The notes beneath the pieces were generated by a model. That model was not told where the DNA came from, searched no databases, and saw only the letters and a program-made list of their open reading frames with translations. Below are positions 31,313-44,245 of a DNA stretch of 64,000 bases, piece after piece (positions within the stretch are counted from its first letter, which is position 1; each line of letters begins with the position of its first letter). The stretch spans positions 629,076,994 to 629,140,993 of the forward strand of contig NC_056743.1 in assembly GCF_019279795.1 (NCBI RefSeq). The letters run 5' to 3'. The DNA is from Protopterus annectens. Lineage: Eukaryota > Chordata > Ceratodontiformes > Protopteridae. The position numbers were made by a program, and so were the translations under genes.

Positions 31313-33406
31313 TCAGGCATACTCCCTGAGGTTTGCGGAACCACATTTTCCCACTCTTCTGACCCTTAGGGTATGGTCTAGAGAAGGAGTGGAAAAACGG
31401 ACTCCCACGGCAGAGAGAGTCTTGCCTTCCTGCTCGCACCTGGTCAATGTATCCTTCACTTGAGGTCCAAACAAGGCAGAACCATCAAAGGGGGTGTTAG
31501 TGAAGGATGCCTTGAAGGGGTCAGCAAAGTTACAAAGCCGCATCCAGGCGTGTCTCCTTACAGCAACACCCGTGCCTGCAGCCCTACTCGCCCCATCGGC
31601 TGCATAGGAAATGAGCCGCATGGAGGAGTTGACAATCGAGTTCAGGGTCGCCAGCTGGGAGTTGATCTTTTCCTGAGACCCCGCAGCTGATGGGTCCTGT
31701 AAGGTATCACCCAGTTCTTTGAGAAGGTCTCTTTGAAGACGGGTGAAATGGCACAAATAATTCAGCGACAGCATGGCAAAGATCACTGAAGAAAACATCC
31801 ACTTACCATACCTGTCCATAGTCCTAGATTCCTTATTAGGGGGATGGACAGGTACTGAAGGGTCAGCCAACTCCTTCTTAGTGGCTGCCGCCACCACCAT
31901 GGCATCAACAGGGATGCCCTTAGTTAGAAACTGCCTGTCAGAAGGGGCTGTAATAAATTTTGTAGGCCTCCGGGGAGTTGGTTCGATAGTATCCGGAGCC
32001 GTCCATGCCTTTCGAGCCACCACATCCATGAGTGGGTTGAAAGGCGGAGACACCCAGGAGGTGGAAGGGTGAGAACCAAATGCATCTAGGTACACCGACT
32101 CGTCCTCGGAAGGGTTGAGGGCAGAGCAGTTCCCCCTCTGCTTGAGAATCTCCAGGATGTCAGAAAAGGAGACATCCTCAGCGGGGGACCTTGGGGACCC
32201 TTCCGACTCATCCAGGTCGGTGTCTGATGTGACTGACTCAGGGGAGTCCACATGCTTCCTCTTGCATGTTCTCTTTCAAGAGGGCTCCCCTGCAGGATCT
32301 GGGGAGGCCTCGGAAGAGGAGGATACACCCAATGGGGCTACCTGGAGCGTTGGTTCTCCACGCTTGGGATCAGGAGGGTAGGCAGAGGCCGAAGCAGGCA
32401 CCATAGAGGAAGGGGCCGACGGGGTCGACCGTGGTGCCAGTATAGGAGCCAGCACACTTCTCATGACCTCAAAGGCGCCCCTATCAGGCAGGGAAGAGGG
32501 ACACAACTCCGAAGAGATAAGGGCTCCCCCTGGCACCAAGAGGGACGGCTCCGAGGCCAATGTCGGGGCCGAACTCACCTGCGCCGAGGCTCCGAGAGGG
32601 AGAATGGGGTCAGACAAGGGTCTGATGTCACTTGCCCCCTCAGAGCCGACGAGGGAGTCTCGGCGCCTGGATCCCTACAAGGACGGAACCAAGGATGGGA
32701 TCGGAGCTGATGAAAGAGCCGACAAGAGTGGTATTGGTTCCAACGCCCCAACAGTGCTAACCCCGACGACCTCTGGCACTGAGCTCAAAGGAAGGGTTGG
32801 AGGAGGAATTGGAGCAGGTGTTGGGGTAGCCACTGTCTGATGAGAAGGGCTATGCAAAATCTGGGCCAGCACCTGCGACTTTAAGAGCCTACTGACTACC
32901 CTCTCGAGGTCGTGATCCGACAGCATGGAAGACCGAGAGGAGTGAGACCTATGTTTCCGCTCCAATAGTAAAGGGGACTTCGGAGCCGAATGCACCGACT
33001 CCAAGGAAGGAGATCAGGAACGTTTTTGGCTTGGAGATGGCTCCGACACTAAAGTCGGAGCTGACTGAGGTCTCGATGCATCAGTTCCGGCCGGAATCGA
33101 TGAGATAGAAGGAGGTCCGCTCGGCGCCGGCTCCGGACATGGAGCCGATGGTTTGGCGGGCTTAGAAGGTCTACCGGACGGAGGCTTCGTCAGAAAACAT
33201 TCAGGCTTTAGCAAGCCCCTAAGGATGAGCTTGTTTCTGCGTTCCTGCAGGACTCTTGGACTGAAGGCATGGCAGACAGAACAAGAGTCCTGCAGGTGCA
33301 GAGGGCCCAAACAATATACACAAGAAGTGTGACCATCTGTCAGAGACATCTTCTGACAGCACGAGTCACACTTCTTAAATCCTGAGACCTTGGTATCCTT
33401 GGACAT
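31313..33406 (-). CDS. Gag-like ORF1 region of DIRS C (fossil)
   Basis: The N-terminal zinc module is CDSCCQKMSLTDGH, then CVYCLGPLH and CSVCH (about 33250-33406). It is followed by a Ser/Ala/Pro-rich part encoded by GGAGCCGA-type sequence (about 32400-33150), an acidic SDTDLDESEGSPRSP stretch (about 32170-32220) and a C-terminal helical domain containing CHFTRLQRDLL and SSMRLIS. The layout is the same as ORF1 of B. Several breaks are present. Confidence 0.75.
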
Positions 33407-33935
33407 GATACCACAGGACCGGGACAGAAAGTCTATTCAAGCACACAAAGCACAAACACACTCAAAAACCCTTGAAAAGACCCACACAACAACTACTTTA
33501 AAAACTTTGCTACAGGGAAGGGAACAATATTCCACACACGCACTCAAAGGGAATCCCCAACTACCAACTAAAGAAAAGGACCAAAGGCCTATCCACCTAA
33601 GGGTGGAGAGAGAGAAGAAACTACTAAGAAAAGGAGGGGAAAACTAGCCGGTACACTACTAACACTACCAGGACAAAAACTACTAAGAGAAAATTTACAA
33701 AAACTAACTGCAAATATAAAAAATTTTTAATACGACCTGGAGCCGGTGAAAAACACAACCTCGTAGCTGAAGTGGCAAACGAGATCTGGGTATATGACGC
33801 CTAGCATTATGGGACATAGGATAGCCTCGAGCCAGTAAAAATAGCTCTCGAGCTTTAGTAATAGGCCGAGTCGGAGCTGAGGTTTGGCTCCGAACCCATC
33901 CAGCAAGAATGAAGGCGAGATTGACAACTTAACAT

Positions 33936-34194
33936 ATGAAATGTGTATTTGGCTGGCACACACAAGCTGTGACTAATGTTTCTGCCAACAAAATGAAAGT
34001 AATGCAAGTATGCAATCCAACTGTTACTATTATTTCTACTTTAACCCTGACAGGGTAAAAAGCAGCTATTTTAGTTAGGTAACTGAGGGAGTTTGTGAAT
34101 GAAATGAGTTGACTGACCTTGCTGTTTACTTTGCAAGATTAATGTGTATTTGGGTAAAGCCAGCTGTCATACAAGCCTGTAATTAAAAGTTATG
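33936..34194 (+). repeat. Tandem-array unit between DIRS C and D
   Basis: Contains CCCTGACAGGGTAAAAAGCAG, TTAGGTAACTG and TTGCAAGATTAATGTGTATT, the landmarks of the 200-230 bp units seen at 27141-27460 and 53381-54090. DIRS D starts inside this unit. Confidence 0.65.
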
Positions 34195-34536
34195 TACTTA
34201 CCATAACTCAGTATCTGTGTTGTCCATTTTCATTCTTTCTCACTGATGGGTCTCCAATCCAACATTGGATCCAACTCAGACGCTTTTTCCAGACTTAGGC
34301 TTTGAGTCTCAAGCTCCTCCCTCTTCCCATAATACACCACACCTTCTCTAACTCCCCAGATTAAGTTTGCTGCCCTATAGTTAAATAGGTTATAGAAAAA
34401 TTACAGAAAATAGAAAGGAATCAAGGCTCAAACCCAGAACCTAAGGGTTCTGAATTTCCTCCACAAACTTCTCAAAGGCATAAGGCCGGGGGATATCTGG
34501 GATGTGAGGAAGAATGAAAATGGACAACACAGATAC

Positions 34537-34597
34537 TGAGTTATGGTAAGTACATAACTTTTAAATCTGATGTTGCCCTTTTCATTCTTCCTCATTG
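34537..34597 (-). repeat. Internal complementary region of DIRS D
   Basis: GTTATGGTAAGTACATAACTTTT is the complement of the left extremity. It is joined to AATCTGATGTTGCCCTTTTC, which matches the complement of the right extremity near 53355-53380. Confidence 0.75.
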
Positions 34598-34615
34598 ATG
34601 AGTCAGAGCCCCCAG

Positions 34616-35801
34616 CTATGCAACTCCTGGTTGGCCCTCAAGGAAGGATGTGCCAGAGCGAGGTCGAATCAAAGGGTGACCTGCTCCTAGAAATAATATC
34701 TTATTTATAATGCGAGACAAAGGTGTGAGTCTTAGACCAAGTGGCTGTAGCCAAATCTCATCAACTGAGGTCCTGGAAGAGAAGGCAGATGATGTAGCCA
34801 TAGCTCTGGTGGAATGAGCCTTAGGTAGGGAATGGAATACCTTTTTGTAAATAAAGGAATCCATTTGGCTAAAGTACTCTTAGAAACTGCATGATCTGAA
34901 CAGTTTCGTGAGAAAGATACAAATAGCTGATCAGATCTGCTACACCTTTTTGTCCTGTGGAGATAAAAACATAATTGCCTGTGAACATCTAGAAGGTACA
35001 AAATATATTCTCCTTTGTTTGAAAAATTGGGGAAAATGACTGGTAACTGAATCAATTGGTTAATGTTGGATTCTGTGGCTACTTTCGACATAAAGGAGGG
35101 ATTTCTTCTTAATGATAGCCTGTCTTTATGAAAAATGATGTAGAAAGGTTTCAATGACAAGTCTTGAATCTCCAATACTCTCTTAGCAGATGTAATCGCT
35201 AATAGAAAAATTGTTTTCCAGGACAGAAATTTCATGTCACAACTATCTGCCGGTTCAAAGGGCTTCTGGGTAAGGCCTTGCAGCACTAACGTGAGATCCC
35301 AAGGAGGAGAAGGGTCTTTAATTAGAGCCCGAAGAAGAAAAATGCCCTTCAAGAAAGCCTTGTATAACCTGGAAGGAAAGAGAGAGAGGAAGACACCTTT
35401 CCAGCATAAACATTGGATATGGCAGCCAGTTGAAGGTTAATGGTAGAGAAACTGGCTCCTTCTTGAAAAAGATTACTAATAAAAAGGAAGATAGCTGAAG
35501 TGGGAGCTGAGAAAGGGTCACCATTCTCTTTAGAGGCCTAAATAGAAAATCTCTTCCACTTACTGTTATAGACCTTTTTCATGGAAGCCCTCTGAGAGGC
35601 CAGGATTATATCACGGACAGAAGGGGTGAGCCCAGACATTCTTATGATTACTGGACATAGAGAAACCATGCTGTCAACCTTAGGTTGTGAAGATTGGTAG
35701 GCTGGATGTCTGACAGATGGGACGTGAGACCCTGTCTGGGATCCAGTATCCAAGGCAGATACTTCAGATGAGACCAAAGAAAGAGGAAACATACCTGACA
35801 A
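34616..35801 (-). pseudogene. Tyrosine recombinase region of DIRS D (fossil)
   Basis: Blocks in order: NSKWKRFSI, FLSWKTIFLLAITSAKRVLE, FHKDRLSLRRNPSFM, LLDVHRQLCFYLHRTK and HSTRAMATSS. The subfamily is closer to element G than to B, C, E and F (LCFYLHRT is shared with G). The region is broken several times. Confidence 0.75.
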
Positions 35802-37560
35802 GGCCAGAAAGGTCCAATGAGGATTACTGAACTCTTCAACCTGCTGGCTTTCTGTAGTAAATCCATGATCAGAGGAAGAGGAGGGTAAGAATAAAGGAGA
35901 CCCGGGGGGCCAATCATGGACTACAGCATCCTTTGGTGATCCCCCCTTTGGGGGGGATCAGAGCAAAATATTTGCAGCACTTGAAGTCCTGAGGAAAAGC
36001 AAAGGGGTCGCAACAAGGTTGGCCCCAGTGGCCAAAAATCCTGTTTGCTGTTGACTGCTTGAGGGACCACTTGTAAGGAGTCAGAACAGATCTGCTGAGT
36101 CTGTCTGTTAGGATGCTGTTTTTTCCCAGAATGTGCGTGTTGCATCTAGAAAGCAATCTGAAGATATCGCTCATTCCCAAACTTTCATGACCTCCCTGCA
36201 CAACAGGTATGAATGGGTTCCTCCTTGTTTTGTTGATGTACCAACTACTGACATGTTGTCTGTATGAACTGCAATTGTCCCGAGCAGGGGAAAGTTTTGA
36301 AAGACTTGCAGTGTTAGAAGGACTGCTCTCATCTCTAGGACACTGATATACAGATTGGTCTCGATGTATGACCACATACCTTGGACCATCCTTCCTCGGT
36401 AATGCCCCCCCCCCACACACACACACACACACTTTGGAAAGCATCCGTGGTCACTGTGGCTATCGGATTGGGGAAAGAAAAAGGTCTGCCTAGAAACAGG
36501 TCATCTGATTGCATCCTCCACTGTAGATTATTCCCACAGATCAAAGACAGTTTTATGGGAAATAAAAGTCTTTGGTAGAGAAAAAAACACTGAATTGCTA
36601 TTGTCCATTAAAATACTCTCATAAAGAACCTCACTAAAGGGAGTAGAACGACTGCAGCTGCCATTGAACCAACAGCCTGAAGTATGAATTTTGCTGGCAG
36701 AGAAAGCATATCTAACAAGTCCTGAACCTGTTGTCTTAGAGACATTATAAGATACCTTGGTAAGGAAGCTACTTGTGTAATTGTGTACAGCTGTGTCCCT
36801 ATGAATTCTAGGTTCTGCACACGAATTTAGTTTGATTTTTCCAGATATATTGTGATGCCCATATGTTTGAAGATGTTTACTAGATAGTTTCTGGACTGAT
36901 GCAATTGATGCCTTCTTGGTGTAGCGAGAAGCCAATCATCTATATAGGGAAACACCTGGAATCCTTTTAGCCTCAGGTGAGCTACTACCACTGCCAAACA
37001 TTTGGTAAACACCGGGGGCTGTGCTGAGTCCAAAGGGCAGAGCTCTGAACTGTTGGTGATGGGCTCCCAGCTAAAAGCACAGGTGCCTTGTGTCTATTTT
37101 GATGTGACAGTATGCATCCTGAAGATCCACTGAGAACATCCAATCGTCCTTGTGCAGAAATGGCAGAACAGACTGACCCGTAACCATTCAGAACTTTGAC
37201 TTCTTGACAAAGTGATTCAGACTGCTGAGGTGTAGTATAGGTCTCAGGTCTCCTGTTTTCATTTGGACTAAAAAGAAGTGAAAATAAGTTCCAAATCCTC
37301 TTTGTTCGGTCAGGACCTCTTGGATGACTCTTTTTGTTGTAAAAGTTTTTGGACTTCTTGAATAGCATACTCCTTCTGACTGGGTGGTACGTTGGAGGGT
37401 TTCCTCCTGGGACCTGGAGGCCAAAGGAAAAGGGAATGTAATAGCCTCTGGATATAGTGTTTAGCATCCAGGTGTTGTTTGTTATGTTTGTCCAGGCATC
37501 TAGTTGCAAGGATAAATTACCCTGACTCCCTCCAGAGTAGAACAGTCAGGCAGCACTTCA
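35648..37560 (-). pseudogene. Reverse transcriptase/RNase H region of DIRS D (fossil)
   Basis: RT blocks include FLVQMKTGDLRPILHLSSL-type residues (about 37200-37270) and FPYIDDWLLATPRRH (about 36900-36945), where the catalytic YIDD is retained. RNase H blocks include ISVLEMRAVLLTLQ, TIAVHTDNMSVV and the region before the recombinase containing FWPCQVCFLFLWSH. A short (CA)n run lies at 36411-36431. The region is broken many times. Confidence 0.75.
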
Positions 37561-37566
37561 GGACTG

Positions 37567-38047
37567 CTAATAGGGTCTGTCGGGAAAGGGCTCCCTGAAA
37601 CCCTGATATTGTTGACCCCCTCTGCTTCTAGGATATTGTCTGCTTTTAAAATTTCCTCCTCTGCCTCTAGAGGAATTGTCCCTGTGCAGGTCCTGGAAAG
37701 ATCCTTGAGACTTCCTGAACCAAGTTTTCTTCCCTCCTTGCTGATTCCTTGAGAAGGTCCTCTGTGCATTAGAAAACATGATCCCGATGGCAGACAAGGT
37801 CTTCCCTTCTTGATCACTGCAGGTTAGTGTGTCTTTCACTGATGATCCAAACAAAGAGGAACCATCAAGGGGAGCATTAATGAATGATGCCTTGAAGGGA
37901 TCCACAAGGTCACAAAGCAGCATCCAGGCCTGTCGCTTAATGGCTATGCTTGTACCGGTTGCTTGTGAGGTGCCTTTCACCATCTGTGAAATCAAACTCA
38001 TCAATAAATTTGCAAGGGAGGAAAGAGTAGCCAGTTGGGGAGAATAA
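37567..38047 (-). pseudogene. 3' part of the gag-like region of DIRS D (fossil)
   Basis: Includes SPQLATLSSLANLLMSLIS and RQAWMLLCDLVDPFKASF, corresponding to the C-terminal helical domain of ORF1 in the other copies. DIRS E begins at 38048, and the remainder of the region lies beyond E at 44246. Confidence 0.7.
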
Positions 38048-38405
38048 GAAGTTATGTACCTACCATAACGTTCCATGTTAGTTGTCTTCTCTCGCCTTCT
38101 TTCTTGCTTGATGGGTTGGAGCGATCCTCGGCTCCGACTGCACTGCTTTAGCTCGAGAACTCCTTTTACCAGCTCGAGGCAGCCCCATATCCCATGATGC
38201 AAGGCAGGAAGTACCCAGATCTCGTTTGTTGACAAAAGGGCAATAACACCAAGCATAAAATACTTCCCAAAGGAAGAAGAAACTTACAGATGGAAAAAGG
38301 ACCAGGTTTGAATGGTCTTTAGCATAATAGTTTCTTATACAAGGTCTGTCCAGGCCAGGGGAAGGAGGGAGGGTGCAAGAAAGAAGGCGAGAAGACAACT
38401 AACAT

Positions 38406-38456
38406 GGAGCGTTATGGTAGGTACATAACTTCTTAATGTTAAGTTGTCAATCTCGC
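38406..38456 (-). repeat. Internal complementary region of DIRS E
   Basis: GGTAGGTACATAACTTC joined to TTAATGTTAAGTTGTCAATC, the complements of the left and right extremities side by side. Confidence 0.75.
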
Positions 38457-38489
38457 CTTCATTCTTGCTTGATGGGACAGCGTCCTAGC

Positions 38490-39540
38490 ACCTCTATCCT
38501 GGGTGGCTCAATGGAACAAACTCTTGAGGACAGTAGAGCCAAAACTGGCTCTGTCCCTGGAGGCCAAGTCCAATTTGTAATGGGAAACAAAAGTGTGAGG
38601 TGGCCCAAGTGGCGCTGCACAAATAGTGTCCAAAGGCAGTCTAGCTTGAAAAGCTGTAGAAGTAGCTAAACTCCTAGTTGAATGTGCTTTAGGTTTTGAG
38701 CACAGCTGTTTTCCCCTGAGTATAAATTTCAGTGATGACCGAAGAAAGCCATCTGGACAAAGTCACTTTAGAAACAGGTAGGCCTTTTTTATTATCCGCA
38801 TAGGAAACAAAAAGTTGATCAGATTTTCTAAATTTTTGTTCTGTCCAAATAATATCTGAGCTGACGGTGGGCGTCAAGATAATGTAGCTTTTGTTCAGCT
38901 CTATCTGAATAGTTAGGAAAAATACGGGAGATCAATGGATTGATTCAGATTGTTTTGAAGCGACCTTAGGTAAAAAGGATGGATTAGTTCTCAAGGATAC
39001 TCTGTCTTTGTGAAAAATCAAATAGGGGGGTCGAACTGAAAGAGCATGAAGTTCAGACACCCTCCTGGCAGATGTAATAGCCACTAGGAATAAAGTTTTC
39101 CAAGAAAGATATTTCAGGGAACAAGAAACAGCTGGCTCGAAGGGGGGAAGAATCAAGGATGTCAGCACTAAATTTAGATCCCACTGAGGAGGAGGATTCC
39201 TGATTGGAGGCTTTAGTAGGAAAATTCCTTTCAAGAAGGCCCTGCAGAGCCTATGGGACATAATATTATGATCTGCTATCCCGACATGAAAATTAGAAAT
39301 AGCAGCCAACTGAACTCTGACTGTTGAAGAAGAGGAGCCTGCATGAAAAATCTCTGCTAAGAAGTCCAGAACTGCCTGAACAGGGGAAGTAAAAGGATCA
39401 ATATTTTGGGCCTTAGCCCAATAAGAGAAACGTTTCCATTTGCTTGTGTAAATCCTCCTGGTAGAGGATTTTAGTGAAGCTACTATGATATCTCTAACTG
39501 GGTTAGAGATCAAAGGAAGCCTGGCTAAGGAAGGAAGTGG
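38490..39540 (-). pseudogene. Tyrosine recombinase region of DIRS E (fossil)
   Basis: Blocks seen are YTSKWKRFSYWAKA, VQLAAISNFHVGI, LFLVAITSARRVSELHAL and FHKDRVSLRTNPSFLPKV (about 38930-39470), then KSDQLFVSYADNKKGLPVSK (about 38760-38860). The C-terminal HxxR/Tyr area is degraded. The region is broken many times. Confidence 0.75.
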
Positions 39541-41420
39541 AGCAACCATGCTGTGAGGTTGAGAGAATGGATTGACCGGTGCAGCTGACCGGATTGGTGA
39601 ATCAGTAGATCTGGCACTGGGTCCAGATGCCACGGCTGCACCAAAAGGTGACGATGGAAGAACGGGAACCAAACTTGTCGAGGCCAGTAAGGGGCAATGA
39701 GAATCAATTTGGCTCTCAAAACGATAGCTTTCTGGATCACCTGAGGGATCAGAGGAAATGGAGGGAAGGCATAAAGAAGTCCCTGGGGCCAATCCTGGGT
39801 CAGAGCGTCTCTGGGGGGATGGCCTGATAGAGGGAAGAGGCTGAAGAAGTCTGGACATTTGCTGTTTTGGGGAGTAGCAAAAAGATCGCAACATGGACGA
39901 CCCCATTCCAGAAAAATCTCTTCCGCTATGGATTGCTTGAGAGACCACTCGTGAGGCATGAGAATAGCTCTGCTCAATCTGTCCGCTATAATGTTGGTTT
40001 TCCCAGGGATATGCGTTGCTACCAGAAACCGATGAGAGGAGATCGCCCATTGCCATAGTCTGAGCGCTTCGACACAAGGGGTAGGACTTGGTTCCGCCCT
40101 GTTTGTTGATATACCAAACTACAGACATGTTGTCTGTGAGGACTGCAATTGTCCCTACGGGAAGAAAGTCGTTGAGGGCTTGCAACGTTAAAAGCACTGC
40201 TCTCATCTCCAGGACATTTATGTGCAGATGGTACTCGAGCGGTTGCCACGTCCCATGAACCATCCTGCCCTGATAATGACCCCCACCCGATCAGGGAGGC
40301 ATCCGTGGTGACAGTGGCTATCGGGGACGGAGGTACAAAGCACCTGCCTTGGTGAACCTGAGAGGATGTGATCCACCAAGCAAGGTGTTCTTTGCATGTT
40401 TGTGTCACCAGAATCTGGTGGCATTGGGAAGTTGCTGGTATGACCACTGTGTGAACAGCATCCACTGAAGGAGGCGCATGTAGAATCGAGCCAGGGGAAG
40501 AAGAGTGATGGCCGCAGCCATGAGACCTAATACCTTTAGAACCATTCTGGCCTGTACCTTCTTGCTTGCCAGAATGATCCTGACATGAGTCTGAATGTCT
40601 GAAACTCTTTGTTCTGTAAGGGTAGCTGACATCTGAACAGTGTTTAAGTTTGCGCCTATGAAGGTAATAGACTGGCAGGGCGATAAGGATGACTTTTCGA
40701 AGTTGACTGAGATGCCCAAATGAGAACAAAGGTCTATTGTGTAATCCCTGGCTTGTATAAGCTGATGCCTGGTGGTGGCTGACAGGAGCCAGTCGTCGAG
40801 ATACGGAAACACCTGGAATCCTTGACGTCTCAGGTGAGCCGTGACCACTGCCATGCATTTGGTGAACACTCTGGGGGCTGTAGTGAGACCAAAGGGCAGG
40901 GCTCTGAACTGGAAATGACTGGACCCCAGGCGGAGAAATCTCCTGGGCGTCTGTGAATTTTGATGTGATAGTACGCATCCTGAAGATCTATTGAGCACAT
41001 CCAGTTGTCCTTCTGTAAGAAGGGCAGAATTGACTGAAGAGTGACCATTCGAATCTTGTCTTCCTGACAGACTTGTTGAGTCTGCTGAGATCAATATTGG
41101 TCTCCAGTCTCCCGTCTTTTGGGGACCAAAAGAACCTTGAGTAGATTCCGGCTCTGAATGGTCTATTGTAACTGGCTGAATGGCTCTTTTTGCAGTAGTT
41201 TTGCGATTTCTAACTCTGCAATGTCCCTTAGACCGGGTGGTACATCTGGAAGGGAACTTGAGGGAAGGGACTTTCCTCGAAAGGAATTATGTAACCCTTG
41301 GATATGATCGACTGTACCCATCTGTCTTGGTGAGGGAATGCCAGGCTTCTGGGTACAGTGATAATCTTCCCGACTGCCTCCAAGGAGGGACAGCCGGGCA
41401 ACACCTCAGGGATGCTGAAA
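39525..41420 (-). pseudogene. Reverse transcriptase/RNase H region of DIRS E (fossil)
   Basis: RT: DNWMCSIDLQDAYYHIKI, FRALPFGLTTAPRVFTKC and PYLDDWLLSATT. RNase H: INVLEMRAVLLTLQ and NMSVVWYINKQGG, then MSRAILMPHEWSL leading to FPFFHRHLLVQPWHLDPVP. All hallmark blocks are present but spread over broken frames. Confidence 0.78.
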
Positions 41421-41493
41421 GGGCTTCTCAGGAAGAGACTCCCTGTTGCCCTGGTTCTTGGACCCCTCTGCCTCTAGGCGGCGTCTGTTGTTG

Positions 41494-43810
41494 TTACCCC
41501 TCTGCCTCTAGGGGTAAACTGACCACGTGAATCGGCGTGACTCCTTGGGATTTACGGAACCACATCTTCCCACCCTTCTGTCCTTTGGGATAAGGCCTAG
41601 AAGGGGTGGAAAAACGGACTCCAACAGCAGAAAGAGTCTTGCCGTCCTGCTCACACCTGGTCAAGGTCTCCTTCACCTGAGGGCCAAACAAAGCTGACCC
41701 ATCAAAGGGAGAATTTGTGAAGGGCCTTAAAGGGATCCGCAAAATCACATAGCCGCATCCAGGCTTGGCGTCTAAGAGCCACACCTGTGCCTGCGGCTCT
41801 ACTCGCTCCATCCGCAGCATAAGATATCAGCCGCATGGAGGAGTTAGCAATGGAATTGAGGGTTCCTAGCTGCGAAGCAATCTTTTCTTGGGCCCCTGCA
41901 GCTGTAGGATCCTGAACTACTTCTCCCAGCTCCTTCAGGATATCTCTCTGGAGTCTGGTGAAGTGACAAAGATAATTCAGCGAGCATAGCAAAGGTCGCT
42001 GAGGAAAACATCCGCTTGCCGTACCTATCCATGGTCCTAGAGTCCTTATTAGGAGGATGGACGGGCACGGAAGGATCTGCAAGTTCCTTTTTGGTGGCCG
42101 CAGCCACCACCATGGCATCAGCGGGGACACCCTTGGTAAGGAATTGTTTGTCACTAGGGGCAGTGATAAATTTAGAAGGCCTCCTAGGGACTGGCTCTAC
42201 AGAGTCAGGAGCTGTCCACGCCTTTCGTGCAATAACCTGCATAAGGGGTCGAGGCGGAGACACCCACGAGGTGGAGGGCCGAGATCCAAGCGCCTCTAGG
42301 TATACTGACTCATCCTCAGAGGGATTGTTGGTGGGCCAGTTTCCCCTCTGTTTCAGAAGTTCTAGGATGTCTGAGAAGGAGACATCCTCAGAGGGAGATC
42401 TAGGGGATCCCTCTGACTCATCAAAGTCAGTATCCGAAGTGACAGACTCAGGGAGTCTACATGCTTCCTCTTACAAGTCCTCTTCCTAGGAGGATCTCCC
42501 GAAACATCAGGAGAATCCTCGGAAGAGGGGAAATTCCCAATGGGGAAACCTGAGGCGGAGGATCCCTGGGTCCTGTAGCAAGAGAAGTGGCAGAGATGTC
42601 AACAGGTCATTAGAGGGAGGAGCTACGGAAGAGACTGCTGACTGATACCAGTGGCCAGTACACTCTTCATCACCTCGAATGCTCCCCTCCCAGGCAGGTC
42701 CGAGAGAACCCGCTCAAGAGCTAGGAACTCCAGGGGCCACCGAAGGGAAGCCTCCGAGGCAGATGTCGGAGCCGAGCTCACCAAGGCCGAGGCTCCAAGG
42801 GAAGAGCGGGCTCGGACAAGGGTCCGATGCCACTCACCCCTCGGAGGAGACCATGGAAGCCCGACCACGAATCCCTCTAAGGAAGAGGAGATAAGAGTAG
42901 GGCTGAAGGGACAGAAGGAGGTATCCGTCCTCCAGCCGTAGCAGTAACCATGCCGAAGACTCCAACTCCAAACTCTGGGGTAGAGTCGAAGGAGGAACTG
43001 TAACGGGTGTGGACCAACAGTCGTCTGCTGAGACGGACTGTGTAGCATTTGGGCCAGTACCTGTGACTTGAGCAATCTACTGACCACTCTCTAGGTCATG
43101 ATCTGACAACCTGGATGACCTTGAAGATCGGCTCCGATGGCTCCGTTCCGATAGAAGAGGCGGCCGAGCCGAAGTATCGGCTCCAAGGAAGGAGACCTCG
43201 ACCTCTTCCTGGAATGGGCCATCGGGCCGATACTACTGATCCTGTCGGCACCGATTTCGGAGCCGGCAGAATCTCGATGTATCGGCTCCAGCGAGCCGAT
43301 ACAGCTACCAAAATAGCGGTGTCGGAGCCGATCGGGCCGACACGATGCCTGTGCCACATGGGTGTCGGAGCCGATCGGGCCGACACGATGCCGATGCCGC
43401 GTGGGTGTCGGAGCCGATCGGAGCCGACACCACAGTGGTCAAAGCAGATTCGGCACCGATAGCCATCGGCGAAGCTGTGGATCCAGAATCGGCTCCAGCG
43501 AGCGATCTCGACTCTATATGAGTCGGGCCGAGGCCGCAGGCTTAGAAACAGAAGCCTGGGCCTTGGCAGTTTTGGTTGATTTTGTGGAGCCGACTTGGCG
43601 GAGAGCCCTCCGGCAAGAAGACCCCTGAGAATCAACTTATTGCGTCTCTCCTGCAGGACTCTCTGGCTGAAGGAGTGACAAATAGCACAGGAGTCCTGCA
43701 GGTGAAGAGGGCCCAAACAGTACAGGCAAGTGTGACCGTCTGTCAGAGACATCTTCTGACAGCACGAGTCACACTTCTTAAAACCTGAAACCCTCTCCTT
43801 AGACATGTTG
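41494..43810 (-). pseudogene. Gag-like ORF1 region of DIRS E (fossil)
   Basis: N-terminal zinc module CDSCCQKMSLTDGH, then CLYCLGPLH and CAICH (about 43660-43800). The middle, Ser/Ala/Pro-type segment is encoded by repeated TCGGAGCCGA sequence and contains a 42-bp tandem repeat. The C-terminal domain has CHFTRLQRDILKELGEVVQD and SSMRLIS. Many breaks are present. Confidence 0.72.
43320..43445 (-). repeat. 42-bp tandem repeat in the gag-like region of DIRS E
   Basis: GTCGGAGCCGATCGGGCCGA starts at 43321 and 43363, with a third related start at about 43405, each followed by CACGATGCC-type sequence. The unit contains the same decamer as the element's end repeats. Confidence 0.75.
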
Positions 43811-44245
43811 CCTAAACACAACACACACCAGTCAAAATAAATTAAACTAATACCAAGAGGTATTTAGTAAAAACACCAACACACACACCCTAACAGGGGG
43901 GGGATGTGATAGGGAAAATTGACTGACTAAAAAAATTAAAAGAGACAGGGATTTCTGTCAGAAAAAGGTTAAAAATAAAATTAAACTATCAAAAAATTAG
44001 TTTTAACTAAAAGAAGGGGCTTAAATATCACAAATGTGAACTACTTACCAGGAGCTGGTAAAGAGAAGACCTCCCAAAGAAGCGCAAAGCGAGATCTGGG
44101 TACTTCCTGCCTTGCATCATGGGATATGGGGCTGCCTCGAGCTGGTAAAAGGAGTTCTCGAGCTAAAGCAAGTGCCGAGTCGGAGCCGAGGGATCGGCTC
44201 CGAACCCATCAAGCAAGAATGAAGGCGAGATTGACAACTTAACAT

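Larger units (their letters stand above)
27694..33935 (-). mobile_element. DIRS retrotransposon C, fairly young, broken
   Basis: Minus-strand order is right end repeat (about 33776-33935), gag-like ORF1 (about 31313-33406), RT/RNase H (about 29280-31300), tyrosine recombinase (about 28249-29301), internal complementary region (about 28146-28196) and left end. End repeats are about 95% alike by eye, suggesting a fairly recent insertion, a little older than B. The element is broken, with several breaks. It belongs to the same group as B, E and F by its TCGGAGCCGA-type end-repeat core. It interrupts the host tandem array. Confidence 0.88.
38048..44245 (-). mobile_element. DIRS retrotransposon E, nested in DIRS D, broken
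   Basis: Starts GAAGTTATGTACCTACCATA and ends GACAACTTAACAT. The end repeats share CTCGAGAACTCCTTTTACCA and GGCAGCCCCATATCCCAT. It has the full DIRS order on the minus strand: gag-like region (about 41494-43810), RT/RNase H (about 39530-41420), recombinase (about 38490-39540) and internal complementary region (about 38406-38456). It is broken, with many small breaks. It sits in the gag-like region of D, whose coding similarity is collinear on the two sides. Its closest relative here is F. Confidence 0.88.
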
